A stretch of 64,000 nt of DNA from contig OZ244887.1 of the NCBI GenBank assembly GCA_965221415.1, positions 1,178,001 to 1,242,000 on the forward strand. The letters run 5' to 3'. Each line of letters begins with the position of its first letter. Position 1 is the stretch's first letter. Source of the stretch: UBA8337 sp965221415 (lineage in GTDB: Bacteria > Pseudomonadota > Alphaproteobacteria > RS24). The translations under genes were made by a program, and so were the position numbers. Shown in pieces: positions 53,956 to 62,355 of the stretch. The notes beneath the pieces are model-generated. The model did no database searches. It saw only the letters and a list, made by a program, of their open reading frames with translations, and was not told where the DNA came from.

Positions 53956-54618
53956 ATGGCGCTAGATTATGGAATTATCGCTGTGCTGCTGATTTCGGCA
54001 TCACTATCGCTTCTGCGCGGCTTCACCAAAGAGGTCTTATCCATCATGAGCTGGCTGGTGTCGGGCTATGCGGCGATTTTCTTTGGCCCCTCGCTGAAAC
54101 CTTTATTGGCGGGCTATATCAAGATTGACTGGGTGGTGAATGGCGGCGCGATGCTTATCGTTTTCCTTGTCACTTTTATTGTGCTTTCGCTGTTGAGTTC
54201 GGTGATTGCGGGTCACTTAAAAGACAGCCCGCTCGGGGTTCTTGACCGCACCATGGGGGTTGCGTTTGGCGCAGCGCGCGGCATTTTTATCGCCTGTATC
54301 GCTTATCTAGGTGTCAGCGCCGTCATCCCCGAGGCAGACCATCCCGCTTTTATTACCGAGGCAAAATTGCGCCCCATGCTGCAAACGGGCAGCAAAACCA
54401 TCGTCGCTATCGTGCCGCTTGACCGCTTGCCGCTCAACCTTGCCAATATCGGCAAACAAGTCGACGAGAAAAGCTCGCAAATCCTGCAAGACGCGCTGCG
54501 CAAAGAAGCCCAAAAATTAGGTAAGGAAACGCAAGACAGCGTCGACAACACGGGCTATAAACAAATCGAACGTGATGGAATTGAACGCTTAATCCGTAAT
54601 ACGGAAGGGGTCAAATGA
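53956..54618 (+). CDS. cvpA: CvpA family membrane protein
   Basis: This 220-residue membrane protein has four predicted helices (first ~115 residues) and a charged, helical C-terminal part. Homologues are needed for colicin V production in E. coli and lie next to purF in many bacteria; the exact function is not settled. ATG 53956 has GGAG close upstream; ATG 53947 is an alternative. Its stop overlaps the purF start by 4 bases. Confidence 0.88.
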   Translation: MALDYGIIAVLLISASLSLLRGFTKEVLSIMSWLVSGYAAIFFGPSLKPLLAGYIKIDWVVNGGAMLIVFLVTFIVLSLLSSVIAGHLKDSPLGVLDRTMGVAFGAARGIFIACIAYLGVSAVIPEADHPAFITEAKLRPMLQTGSKTIVAIVPLDRLPLNLANIGKQVDEKSSQILQDALRKEAQKLGKETQDSVDNTGYKQIERDGIERLIRNTEGVK

Positions 54619-56069
54619 CATTTCCGCACTCATCTGATGACCGACTGCGTGAAGAATGTGGCGTATTCGGTATTTTTGGCCACACCGATGCCGCCGCATT
54701 GACCACATTGGGACTGCATGCTCTGCAACATCGCGGTCAAGAAGCCACGGGCATTGTTTCTTTTGATGGTAAAAACTTTTTCGCCGAGCGTCGCCTTGGT
54801 CTGGTTTCTGATAATTTCACCAAGCCGCACGTGCTTGATAATTTGCGCGGGTCAAGCGCCGTTGGCCATGTGCGCTATTCGACCACGGGCGAGACTATTT
54901 TGCGAAATGTGCAGCCGCTTTTTGCCGATTTAACGGGCGGCGGTTTTGCGATAGCCCATAATGGCAATCTGACAAATGCGCTGACCTTGCGCGAAGAATT
55001 GGTGCGCAATGGCGCGATATTCCAGTCGACATCCGACACTGAAACGATTTTGCAATTGGTGGCGCGCTCAAAACGGATTAACACGCTGTCGCGCTTTACC
55101 GACGCGCTGTTTCAAATCGAAGGCGCATATGCGCTCGTCGTCATGACCAATAAAAAACTCATCGGCGCGCGCGACCCGCTAGGCATCCGCCCACTGGTCA
55201 TCGGCAAATTGGATGGCGCTTATATTCTGGCCTCCGAGACCTGCGCGCTCGATATTATTGACGCGCAATTCGTGCGCGATGTCGAAAATGGCGAAATCGT
55301 CGTCATCACCGAAAACGGCATTGAAAGCCACAAACCCTTTCCCCCCACGCAGCCGCGCCCCTGCATTTTTGAGTATATTTATTTCTCACGACCCGACTCG
55401 GTCGTCGGCGGCAAAAATGTCTATGATTGCCGCAAAGCGTTTGGCCGCAAGCTCGCCGAAGAAAGCCCTATCGATGCCGATGTCGTCATTCCCGTACCCG
55501 ATAGCGGTGTGCCAGCAGCGATTGGCTATGGCGAAGCGTCAGGCACACCGTTTGAACTCGGCATTATTCGCAATCATTATGTGGGGCGCACCTTTATCGA
55601 ACCGACGCAATCTATCCGCGCCTTTTCGGTGAAATTGAAGCACAATGCAAACCGCGCTCATGTCGATGGCAAGCGGGTGATTTTAATCGATGACTCGATT
55701 GTGCGCGGCACAACTTCGGTGAAAATCGTGCAGATGATGCGCGAGTCAGGCGCTAAAGAAGTGCATATGCGCATCGCCGCACCGCCCATCACGCACCCCG
55801 ATTTTTACGGCATCGACACGCCGAGCCAAGAGGATTTGCTGGCCGCGAATAACTCGCTTGAGGAAATGTGCAAATATATTGGCGCAGACAGCCTTGCTTT
55901 TTTGAGCATTGATGGTCTGTATCAGGCGATGGGCTATACAGACGGTCGCAACGCGGCCAGTCCACAATTCACCGACCACTGCTTCACAGGCGACTATCCA
56001 ACGGGCATTACCGACCAAAAGGATGGCGACCATTTGCAGCAGCTGTCGCTCTTATCCGAACAGGGCTAA
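54615..56069 (+). CDS. purF: Amidophosphoribosyltransferase
   Basis: PurF makes phosphoribosylamine from PRPP and glutamine, the committed step of purine synthesis. The 484-residue protein has a 14-residue leader that is probably removed to expose Cys15 (CGVFGIFGH) as the glutaminase nucleophile, the HRGQEATGI and HNGNLTNA motifs, and the PRPP-binding VILIDDSIVRGTTS. It is translationally coupled to cvpA. An SDR gene follows 3 bases later. Confidence 0.96.
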   Translation: MTFPHSSDDRLREECGVFGIFGHTDAAALTTLGLHALQHRGQEATGIVSFDGKNFFAERRLGLVSDNFTKPHVLDNLRGSSAVGHVRYSTTGETILRNVQPLFADLTGGGFAIAHNGNLTNALTLREELVRNGAIFQSTSDTETILQLVARSKRINTLSRFTDALFQIEGAYALVVMTNKKLIGARDPLGIRPLVIGKLDGAYILASETCALDIIDAQFVRDVENGEIVVITENGIESHKPFPPTQPRPCIFEYIYFSRPDSVVGGKNVYDCRKAFGRKLAEESPIDADVVIPVPDSGVPAAIGYGEASGTPFELGIIRNHYVGRTFIEPTQSIRAFSVKLKHNANRAHVDGKRVILIDDSIVRGTTSVKIVQMMRESGAKEVHMRIAAPPITHPDFYGIDTPSQEDLLAANNSLEEMCKYIGADSLAFLSIDGLYQAMGYTDGRNAASPQFTDHCFTGDYPTGITDQKDGDHLQQLSLLSEQG

Positions 56070-56072
56070 GCG

Positions 56073-56786
56073 GTGAGCCATCCCGATTTTTCTGGCAAAC
56101 TGGCCTTGGTGACAGGCGCGGGGCGCGGCATTGGCTGGGCTGTCGCCGAGGCTTTGAGCGCGGCAGGCGCGCATGTGCTTTTATTGTCGCGCACGCAAGG
56201 TGCTTTAGAAGAATTATACGACACCATCACCGCCAAGGGCGGCGAAGCAACCGGCGTGCCGATGGATGTGACCGATGGCGACGCCATCGACCGTTTGGGC
56301 GCGCACATAAATGAACGTTTCGGAAAGCTCGACATGCTGGTTGGCAATGCGGGCGTGTTGGGGCCGATGACCCCCGTCGCGCATATTGAGCCAAAAGAAT
56401 TCGACAAAAGCCTCGCCGTTAATGTGGCTGCTAATGCGCGGCTTATCCGTGCGATGGAACCGCTACTCATGCAAGCCGATGCGCCGCGCGCGGTGTTTAC
56501 CACGTCGGGGGCATCGCAAAAATGCCGCCCGTTTTGGGGGACGTATTCGACCACCAAAGCCGCCCTCGATGCGTTGGTCAAAACATGGGCGCATGAGCAT
56601 GAAAACGACAAGCTGCGGGTTAATTTATTGTCGCCCGGCCCTGTGCGCACGGCCATGCGTGCGCAAGCCATGCCCGGCGAAGACCCCGCCACCCTGCCCG
56701 CCCCGTCTGATATCGCGCCGCTATTCTTAGAGCTTTTATCTGAGCATGAGACTCGCACGGGCGAGATTATCGATTTCAAACGCTAG
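56073..56786 (+). CDS. Short-chain dehydrogenase/reductase
   Basis: This 237-residue NAD(P)-dependent oxidoreductase has the cofactor motif TGAGRGIGWAVA, the NAG motif (VGNAGVLG), and the catalytic YxxxK (YSTTKAA) with an upstream serine. The substrate is unknown. It starts with GTG 56073, three bases after purF; an SDR here is a regular purF neighbour in alphaproteobacteria, perhaps only by operon history. Confidence 0.9.
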   Translation: MSHPDFSGKLALVTGAGRGIGWAVAEALSAAGAHVLLLSRTQGALEELYDTITAKGGEATGVPMDVTDGDAIDRLGAHINERFGKLDMLVGNAGVLGPMTPVAHIEPKEFDKSLAVNVAANARLIRAMEPLLMQADAPRAVFTTSGASQKCRPFWGTYSTTKAALDALVKTWAHEHENDKLRVNLLSPGPVRTAMRAQAMPGEDPATLPAPSDIAPLFLELLSEHETRTGEIIDFKR

Positions 56787-56816
56787 ACTTTCACCAAAGC
56801 AAAAAGAGGAAAAATC

Positions 56817-57032
56817 ATGTCATTTTATTATATCAACCCGAAACCCCTCCCCGATGGTTCGTATGAAGTGCATCGCGAAGGCTGCGGCCTGCTCGTGCCT
56901 GATGTTGACCGTATCGATTTAGGCAGTCATCTCGACCCCAAAACGGCCTTGGAGAGCGCGAAACGTTTTTACGCCAATGTTGTGGCGTGTATTCATTGTG
57001 GTGATGAACATGACCACGACCATGATAGCTAG
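56817..57032 (+). CDS. Small Cys/His-rich protein, probably metal binding
   Basis: This 71-residue protein of unknown function begins MSFYYINPKPLPDGSYEVHREGC, shown here in part: an FYYIN strand, then YEVHREGCGLL. It ends with CIHCGDEHDHDHDS. Three cysteines and a histidine/aspartate tail suggest metal (zinc or nickel) binding, or a small redox site. Similar tiny proteins with an N-terminal YYVN and a late CxxC occur in other bacteria, as I recall. AAAGAGG precedes the ATG. The stop overlaps that of der by 4 bases. Confidence 0.7.
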   Translation: MSFYYINPKPLPDGSYEVHREGCGLLVPDVDRIDLGSHLDPKTALESAKRFYANVVACIHCGDEHDHDHDS

Positions 57033-58441
57033 CGGTCTTCGTATGGATTTTTGCCTTTGCGCACAAAAATCCGCAGCGGCACGCCATCGAGTGCGAATGT
57101 GTCGCGCAGATTATTTGCCAAATAACGCTGATAGCTTTCAGGCACAGCGTGTCCACGACTTGAAAACGTCACAAAAGTGGGCGGTCGCGCTTTGGCTTGC
57201 GTGATATAGCGCAGCCGCACAGGCCGCCCCTTATCGGCAGGCGGCGGATGGCGGTCAATCACTTCGCCGAGCCATTTATTCAGCTTGGCCGTGCCGATGC
57301 GCGCGTTCCACAATTCATATTGTTGCTGCACAGCAGGCATGAGCTTCTCAACCCCCTTGCCGGTTTGCCCCGACAGCATCACCACGGGCACGCCGCGCAA
57401 TTTTGGCAGCGCGCGCAGCAGCGCATCATTGATGGTTTGGCGCACTTGCTTGCGGTCAAGTTTCAAATCCCATTTATTGACACCGATAACCAAAGCGCGG
57501 CCTTCGCGCTCAACCAAATCGGCCAGTTGAATATCTTGCTTATCAAACGGGCTGGTCGCATCTATCAGCAGCACCACCACCTCGGCGAATTTGACCGCGC
57601 GCAACCCATCCGCGACGGATAGCTTTTCGAGCTTCTGCGTCACCCGCGATTTGCGCCGCACCCCCGCCGTATCCCACAGCGTGATAGGGCGCGCGCCGTT
57701 TGGGGCGTGAGCATCTTCCCACGTCCACTGCACCGAAATACTATCGCGGGTAATCCCCGCTTCAGGGCCAGTCAGCAGACGGTCTTTGCCCAGCATATAG
57801 TTAATTAAAGTTGATTTTCCCGCATTGGGTCGTCCCAAAATAGCCACCCGCAGCGGCTTGTCAGGGTCATCTTCAAACGGCGTATCGGGGTCAAAATCGG
57901 GGTCGTCCTCGTCGTCCTCAGTGGCGATATCACCCGCATTATGACTGGTCATCGCATCGCGGATAAGCGTGTATAGCTCATCCGTGCCAGACCCATGCTC
58001 CGCCGATAGCGCAATCGGGTCGCCTAGCCCCAAACGATAGGCTTCCGCCAAGCCAGCTTCCGCCTCGCGGGATTCAGATTTATTGCCCGCCAATATCACT
58101 GGCACACCCGATTTGAGCAGCAGGCGGGCGAATAATTCATCTTCGGGCAAAATGCCCGCACGGGCATCCGTCAGCATCAGCACCATATCGGCTTCTTCAA
58201 TCGCTGCCTCGGTTTGCAACCGCATACGCGCCTCAAGCGAGCCAGCTTTGCCATCTTCGAAACCAGCAGTGTCGACAATCTGAAAGCGCAAATCGCCGAG
58301 CCGTGCGTCGCCAAACCGACGGTCACGCGTCACCCCCGGCTGGTCATCCACGAGTGCCAGTTTGCGGCCAACCAAACGATTGAACAGCGTCGATTTGCCG
58401 ACATTGGGTCGGCCAACAATTGCGAGAACAAAGGGAGTCAT
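57029..58441 (-). CDS. der: Ribosome biogenesis GTPase Der (EngA)
   Basis: Der is a double-GTPase needed for 50S assembly. The 470-residue protein has two G domains (GRPNVGKSTL near residue 10 and GRPNAGKSTL near 205), each with DTAGF/DTAGV and NKxE/NKWD motifs, and a C-terminal KH-like domain. An acidic linker (DDEDDPDFDPDTPFEDDPD) joins the G domains. ATG 58441 matches the family start MTPFVLAIVGRP. It lies 7 bases after bamB, a conserved order. Confidence 0.95.
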   Translation of the reverse strand: MTPFVLAIVGRPNVGKSTLFNRLVGRKLALVDDQPGVTRDRRFGDARLGDLRFQIVDTAGFEDGKAGSLEARMRLQTEAAIEEADMVLMLTDARAGILPEDELFARLLLKSGVPVILAGNKSESREAEAGLAEAYRLGLGDPIALSAEHGSGTDELYTLIRDAMTSHNAGDIATEDDEDDPDFDPDTPFEDDPDKPLRVAILGRPNAGKSTLINYMLGKDRLLTGPEAGITRDSISVQWTWEDAHAPNGARPITLWDTAGVRRKSRVTQKLEKLSVADGLRAVKFAEVVVLLIDATSPFDKQDIQLADLVEREGRALVIGVNKWDLKLDRKQVRQTINDALLRALPKLRGVPVVMLSGQTGKGVEKLMPAVQQQYELWNARIGTAKLNKWLGEVIDRHPPPADKGRPVRLRYITQAKARPPTFVTFSSRGHAVPESYQRYLANNLRDTFALDGVPLRIFVRKGKNPYEDR

Positions 58442-58448
58442 GTGCGTC

Positions 58449-59819
58449 CTATCGGCGAGCGATGAGCGCGCCCTCATCGGTCAGCACGTATAATGTGCCA
58501 TCGGCTAAAACGGGTGTGACGCTTACCGCTTCATCAATCTCGATGAAGTCGATGATGTCGCCATTGGTTGGGTTGACCGATACGAGGCGGCCATCGGATG
58601 AGGCCAGTATGATTTTTTCACTCGCCAAGAGAGGCCCTGCCCAACGGATGCGACCCTCGCGGTCTTCCTCATCTTCAAAAGCGGGCAGTTTGGCAATCCA
58701 GCGCACCCGCCCTTGCTCGCGCGACAGGTTGACCAACTCGCCATCCAGCGACATCACCAGTAAATAATCGCCCATCGGCCATGGCGTTTCGATAGAGCCA
58801 ATATCGGCTGTCCAGATGCGCTCGCCCGAGCGCAAATCTATCGCCGCCGTGCGCCCGCCATGGCTGGTCACATAAACGCGGTCGCGGTCGATAACGGGTC
58901 GCCCGACAATGGCGTTTAATTGCGATAGCGGCGTGACTTGCGTCGCCCGACTGGTGAGGCTTTCGCTCCATGCTTCTTGCCCGTTAATCGGACTTAACCC
59001 AATCACTTCGCCCGAGTTAAAGCCTGCGACAACAATCTGGTCGTTCACCGCCGCACTGGTCGCCCCGATAATGGTCGCTGGCTCGGTAATCGCCAGATAC
59101 TCCCAGAGGCGCGTGCCATCCGCCGCATTAAACGCCTGCAAGCGGCTATCTTGCGAGGCAACATAAATCCGCCCGCTATGCACGGTCGGCGCGTTGGAAA
59201 ACGCCACGGTGTTTTGAACCCGCCACAAAATCGCGCCATCTTCTGCATTAAGCGCGAGCAATTCGCCAAACCCCGTCGTTACAAATACACGGCCTGCCGC
59301 ATAAGCCACACCGCCGCCGAACCCGTCGCGCACGGGCGCAGGCTTAGCACCAACGCCGAAAAAGCGCGTCAGGCTGTGGTTCGGCTCGCTATATTGCGCG
59401 CGCACCGAGGTCGTCCATAATTTATCGCCATTTTTCGCATCGACCGCCACAACATCCAATTCTGTCCCCATGGCGAACGCTTTGCCGGCGGCAATAATAG
59501 GCGGCGCTTTTAGTCGCGTTAAACTTTCATTGCCCGACACCATCTCAACCTTGAATCCTTCGCCCAAGCCATCCAATTCGAGGTGATACGCCGCATGGTT
59601 CGCAAACCCGCCCGGATTCGCCCATGCCGCATTGCGAAACGGCGGTATGATACGCACTGGCGCATCGCTGAGGCGCGGGTCTTGGCGCAGATTGGTTTCA
59701 AAACTCAATACGGAAATACGCTCGCCATCGAATTTATCCTCATCCGCCTCGCCGCCACACGCCATCAGCAAGCTGCTCACAGCCGCTACCAAAATCCAAT
59801 GATGGGTCTTGCTCACCAT
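58449..59819 (-). CDS. bamB: BamB, outer-membrane assembly lipoprotein
   Basis: BamB is the beta-propeller lipoprotein of the BAM complex. The 456-residue precursor has a lipoprotein signal with the lipobox LMAC and then PQQ-like propeller repeats (such as VVAVDAKNGDKLW, LLALNAEDGAILW, LQAFNAADGTRLWEY and AAIDLRSGERIW). ATG 59819 places the lipobox at a normal distance; the longer frame runs into the TPR gene. The panB-TPR-bamB-der order is typical. Confidence 0.93.
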   Translation of the reverse strand: MVSKTHHWILVAAVSSLLMACGGEADEDKFDGERISVLSFETNLRQDPRLSDAPVRIIPPFRNAAWANPGGFANHAAYHLELDGLGEGFKVEMVSGNESLTRLKAPPIIAAGKAFAMGTELDVVAVDAKNGDKLWTTSVRAQYSEPNHSLTRFFGVGAKPAPVRDGFGGGVAYAAGRVFVTTGFGELLALNAEDGAILWRVQNTVAFSNAPTVHSGRIYVASQDSRLQAFNAADGTRLWEYLAITEPATIIGATSAAVNDQIVVAGFNSGEVIGLSPINGQEAWSESLTSRATQVTPLSQLNAIVGRPVIDRDRVYVTSHGGRTAAIDLRSGERIWTADIGSIETPWPMGDYLLVMSLDGELVNLSREQGRVRWIAKLPAFEDEEDREGRIRWAGPLLASEKIILASSDGRLVSVNPTNGDIIDFIEIDEAVSVTPVLADGTLYVLTDEGALIARR

Positions 59820-59829
59820 TTCATCTCGC

Positions 59830-60507
59830 CTATTTCTTGGTTTCAACATGCGGTGCGAGCGCATCAGCAACGCTTTGCAGCATAATACGCGCACGCTCGC
59901 GTGGCAGGTTCGTCACATTTGGGTCGCTAATTTGCGCCTTGAATAATTCGCGCGCCTTAAGCGGCTGGTCATATGTCATATAAGCCAGCGCCATGGTTTC
60001 GCGTGCCATGGGTTGCAGCCCATTATCATCGCGCAGCAGACCATCCAACCGCAATTCAATCGCTTGCAAATCGCCGCGTGTATCGAGCAGCACAATCGCC
60101 GCTTGCAGATTGGCAAAATCGCGCAAACTATCGGGCAGACTACGATTTTTCGCCAGTGCATCAAAAGCCTCAAGCGCCACCTCAGCATCACCTTGTTCTG
60201 CTTGAATTAACGCCGCCGAAAGCTGCGCCAATGCGCCATAGCCATTATCTTCAGCCGCCGCAAAAGCCATCAACTGATCAATTTTTGTCTGCGGCGCTGC
60301 CTCTGAAACAGTTTTCACCATCGCGTCATAGCGCATTGAGGCGGCCTCCTCCTGCGCTGTCATATAGCTGCGCACACCCGTCACCGTCGCCACCAAGACC
60401 ACCAGACCAATCGCCGCGCCAATAATATAACGGCCATATCTCGCCCACGCAGCACTGGCGCGGTCGCGGCGCAACTCGGCTGTTACTTCGTCAAAAACAT
60501 CACTCAC
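59830..60507 (-). CDS. TPR-containing inner-membrane protein, YfgM-like
   Basis: This 225-residue protein has a short cytoplasmic N-terminus (VFDEVTAELRRDRASAAW), one membrane helix (about residues 28-47) and periplasmic TPR-like helices. The start and layout match the TPR_21/YfgM family, which helps secreted proteins leave the Sec channel. Ten bases separate it from bamB and 11 from panB, so they form one operon. Confidence 0.88.
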   Translation of the reverse strand: MSDVFDEVTAELRRDRASAAWARYGRYIIGAAIGLVVLVATVTGVRSYMTAQEEAASMRYDAMVKTVSEAAPQTKIDQLMAFAAAEDNGYGALAQLSAALIQAEQGDAEVALEAFDALAKNRSLPDSLRDFANLQAAIVLLDTRGDLQAIELRLDGLLRDDNGLQPMARETMALAYMTYDQPLKARELFKAQISDPNVTNLPRERARIMLQSVADALAPHVETKK

Positions 60508-60518
60508 AAGCAGTCTCC

Positions 60519-61343
60519 TTAGCTTTCCTCTTTCATAGCATAAGTATGCTGTTCTTCAGGAAATTTCCGCGTGCGCACATCATTAGCATAAGCTTCGGCG
60601 GCCGTGGCAATTTGTTGCCCCAGACTCGCGAACTCTTTTACAAATTTCGGCACATTGGGTGATAACCCAAGCATATCCTCTGTCACCAAAATCTGCCCAT
60701 CGCAACCAACCGACGCGCCAATACCAATCGTCGGCACATCAATCTGCGCCGATATCTTATCCGCCAATTCTGCCGCAATCCCCTCTAGCACAATAGCAAA
60801 CGCCCCCGCCTCTGCCAAAGCCTGCGCATCGGCTTCGAGCTGCGGCCATTGGTCTTTGGTACGCCCTTGCGTCTTAAAGCCACCCATCACATTTACATTT
60901 TGCGGCGTGAGCCCAATATGCCCCATCACTGGAATACCGCGCTGGGTCAGATGATGCACCGTCTCAGCCATCCGCGAGCCCCCCTCAAGCTTGACCGCCT
61001 GACAGCCCGTTTCTTTCATAATGCGCGCCGCATTATGAAACGCATGCGCGGGGCTTTCTTCATAAGTGCCAAATGGCAAATCAACCACCACCAATGCTTT
61101 CGTTGAGCCGCGCACCACGGCAGCACCATGCGCTGACATCATATCGAGCGTCACGCCGAGCGTATTTTCCATGCCATACATCACCATGCCAAGGCTGTCG
61201 CCGACCAGCAGCAAATCGACATGCGGGTCAATCAGCTTGGCTGTATGCGCATGATACGACGTGAGACAGACTATCGGCTGCTGACCTTTATACGCCTTTA
61301 GCTGCGGCACAGTCATACGTGCTGATATTTTTTCGACAGACAT
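60519..61343 (-). CDS. panB: 3-methyl-2-oxobutanoate hydroxymethyltransferase
   Basis: PanB transfers a hydroxymethyl group to alpha-ketoisovalerate to make ketopantoate, the first step to pantothenate. The 274-residue TIM-barrel protein has the LLVGDSLGMVMYG and DLPFGTYEESP motifs, KLEGG, GHIGLTPQ and the catalytic glutamate region ALVLEGI-like FAIVLEGI. panC is not adjacent. It is the first gene of the leftward panB-TPR-bamB-der operon. Confidence 0.95.
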   Translation of the reverse strand: MSVEKISARMTVPQLKAYKGQQPIVCLTSYHAHTAKLIDPHVDLLLVGDSLGMVMYGMENTLGVTLDMMSAHGAAVVRGSTKALVVVDLPFGTYEESPAHAFHNAARIMKETGCQAVKLEGGSRMAETVHHLTQRGIPVMGHIGLTPQNVNVMGGFKTQGRTKDQWPQLEADAQALAEAGAFAIVLEGIAAELADKISAQIDVPTIGIGASVGCDGQILVTEDMLGLSPNVPKFVKEFASLGQQIATAAEAYANDVRTRKFPEEQHTYAMKEES

Positions 61344-61411
61344 GATTTTCCTGTTTAGCGATAACTGGCGCGGAAGCTAGCCGAAATCTAACAAAAGCGC
61401 AATTAAACTCA

Positions 61412-61440
61412 CGACTTATCTTGACTTAACCTTGACTTAC
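61412..61440 (+). repeat. Three phased GACTTA repeats upstream of the lipoprotein operon
   Basis: CGACTTATCT (61412), TGACTTAACC (61422) and TGACTTACAG (61433) are near copies spaced 10 and 11 bases, one helical turn each, so they face the same side of the DNA. The second and third include TTGACT, possible -35 boxes. TTAA-N7-TTAC (61426-61440) is one mismatch from a CtrA box. They may be a binding site for an activator or repressor of the lipoprotein genes. Confidence 0.4.
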
Positions 61441-61503
61441 AGCTTCGACTGTGACGTGATACACTCTGTAGATTAAACTCGAGAATTAAAAAGGATTTGC
61501 ATA

Positions 61504-62349
61504 ATGAAAATATCCCGTAGTCTTAAAACCGCTGCCTTGGTTGCAGCTGTCAGTGCCTGTTCTATCGCGCCGGTTATTCCGAGCAGCGGCGACCTACCTG
61601 ATGGTATGACCGATAAAGCGTCTGCAGGTCTTATCCAAATCGCCACGACGGGCAACCCAAAGGGCTTGCACGCTGAGTTAGGCGGGAAAGTCACCAACTC
61701 ATCTGTTGTCGCAGATACCGTGACGACCGCCGTTCTGAATAATCTGCTCGACCACGCGTCTGACGAGCATCTTGCGCCGAAAGCGTTGGTCGCTCCAGAT
61801 GGGACGATTTATGCGATGGTTGCGCCGACAATTACCAAAGACCACTTTATTCTGGTGTCAACCAATGGGGTTATTCGACGCATGGATGTTGGCCAAACGG
61901 AAGGCACGCAAGTTCCTTTCGTTGTCGCAACGGTTAATCCTAATCTGCTGCCGAGCACCGTTATCGGCAAAGCATCGGCTGGCCTTCTGCAACTTGCAAC
62001 CACGGGCAATCCAAACGGGCTGCATCGCGAACTGCGCGGCGAAATACTCGATTCAACCATTGTCGCCGAAGTGGCAGGGCAAAGTGTTTTGAACGCCTTG
62101 TTGGACATCGCACAAGATGAGCATTTAGCACCCAAAGCTCTGCGCGCACCTTCTGGTGAAATCTATGCCATGGTCGCGCCAACGATTACCAAGGATAACT
62201 TCATTCTGGTCACCAAAGACGGCAGCGCACAGCGCATGGATGTCGGTGCGACAGAGGGAACACAAGAGCCATTCCTCGTGACACAAATTATGTCCGATGG
62301 CGGTACGCCTTGGTATGTAGAGTTTTGGTACTGGGTTACAGGTCAATAA
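61504..62349 (+). CDS. Predicted lipoprotein made of two copies of an unrecognised domain
   Basis: I do not recognise this 281-residue protein. It has a lipoprotein signal with a lipobox VSAC (Cys19). Two copies of a ~108-residue domain follow (about residues 37-144 and 155-262), about two-thirds identical by eye (71 of ~108), then a short aromatic tail (WYVEFWYWVTGQ). Shared landmarks are KASAGL, ATTGNP, DEHLAPKAL, IYAMVAPTITKD, RMDVG and TEGTQ. The DNA copies differ at many silent sites, so the duplication is old. AAGGA precedes the ATG. The FG-GAP gene follows 6 bases after the stop, so both are likely co-transcribed and both face the periplasm or the cell surface. Confidence 0.8.
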   Translation: MKISRSLKTAALVAAVSACSIAPVIPSSGDLPDGMTDKASAGLIQIATTGNPKGLHAELGGKVTNSSVVADTVTTAVLNNLLDHASDEHLAPKALVAPDGTIYAMVAPTITKDHFILVSTNGVIRRMDVGQTEGTQVPFVVATVNPNLLPSTVIGKASAGLLQLATTGNPNGLHRELRGEILDSTIVAEVAGQSVLNALLDIAQDEHLAPKALRAPSGEIYAMVAPTITKDNFILVTKDGSAQRMDVGATEGTQEPFLVTQIMSDGGTPWYVEFWYWVTGQ

Positions 62350-62355
62350 TCTTAC

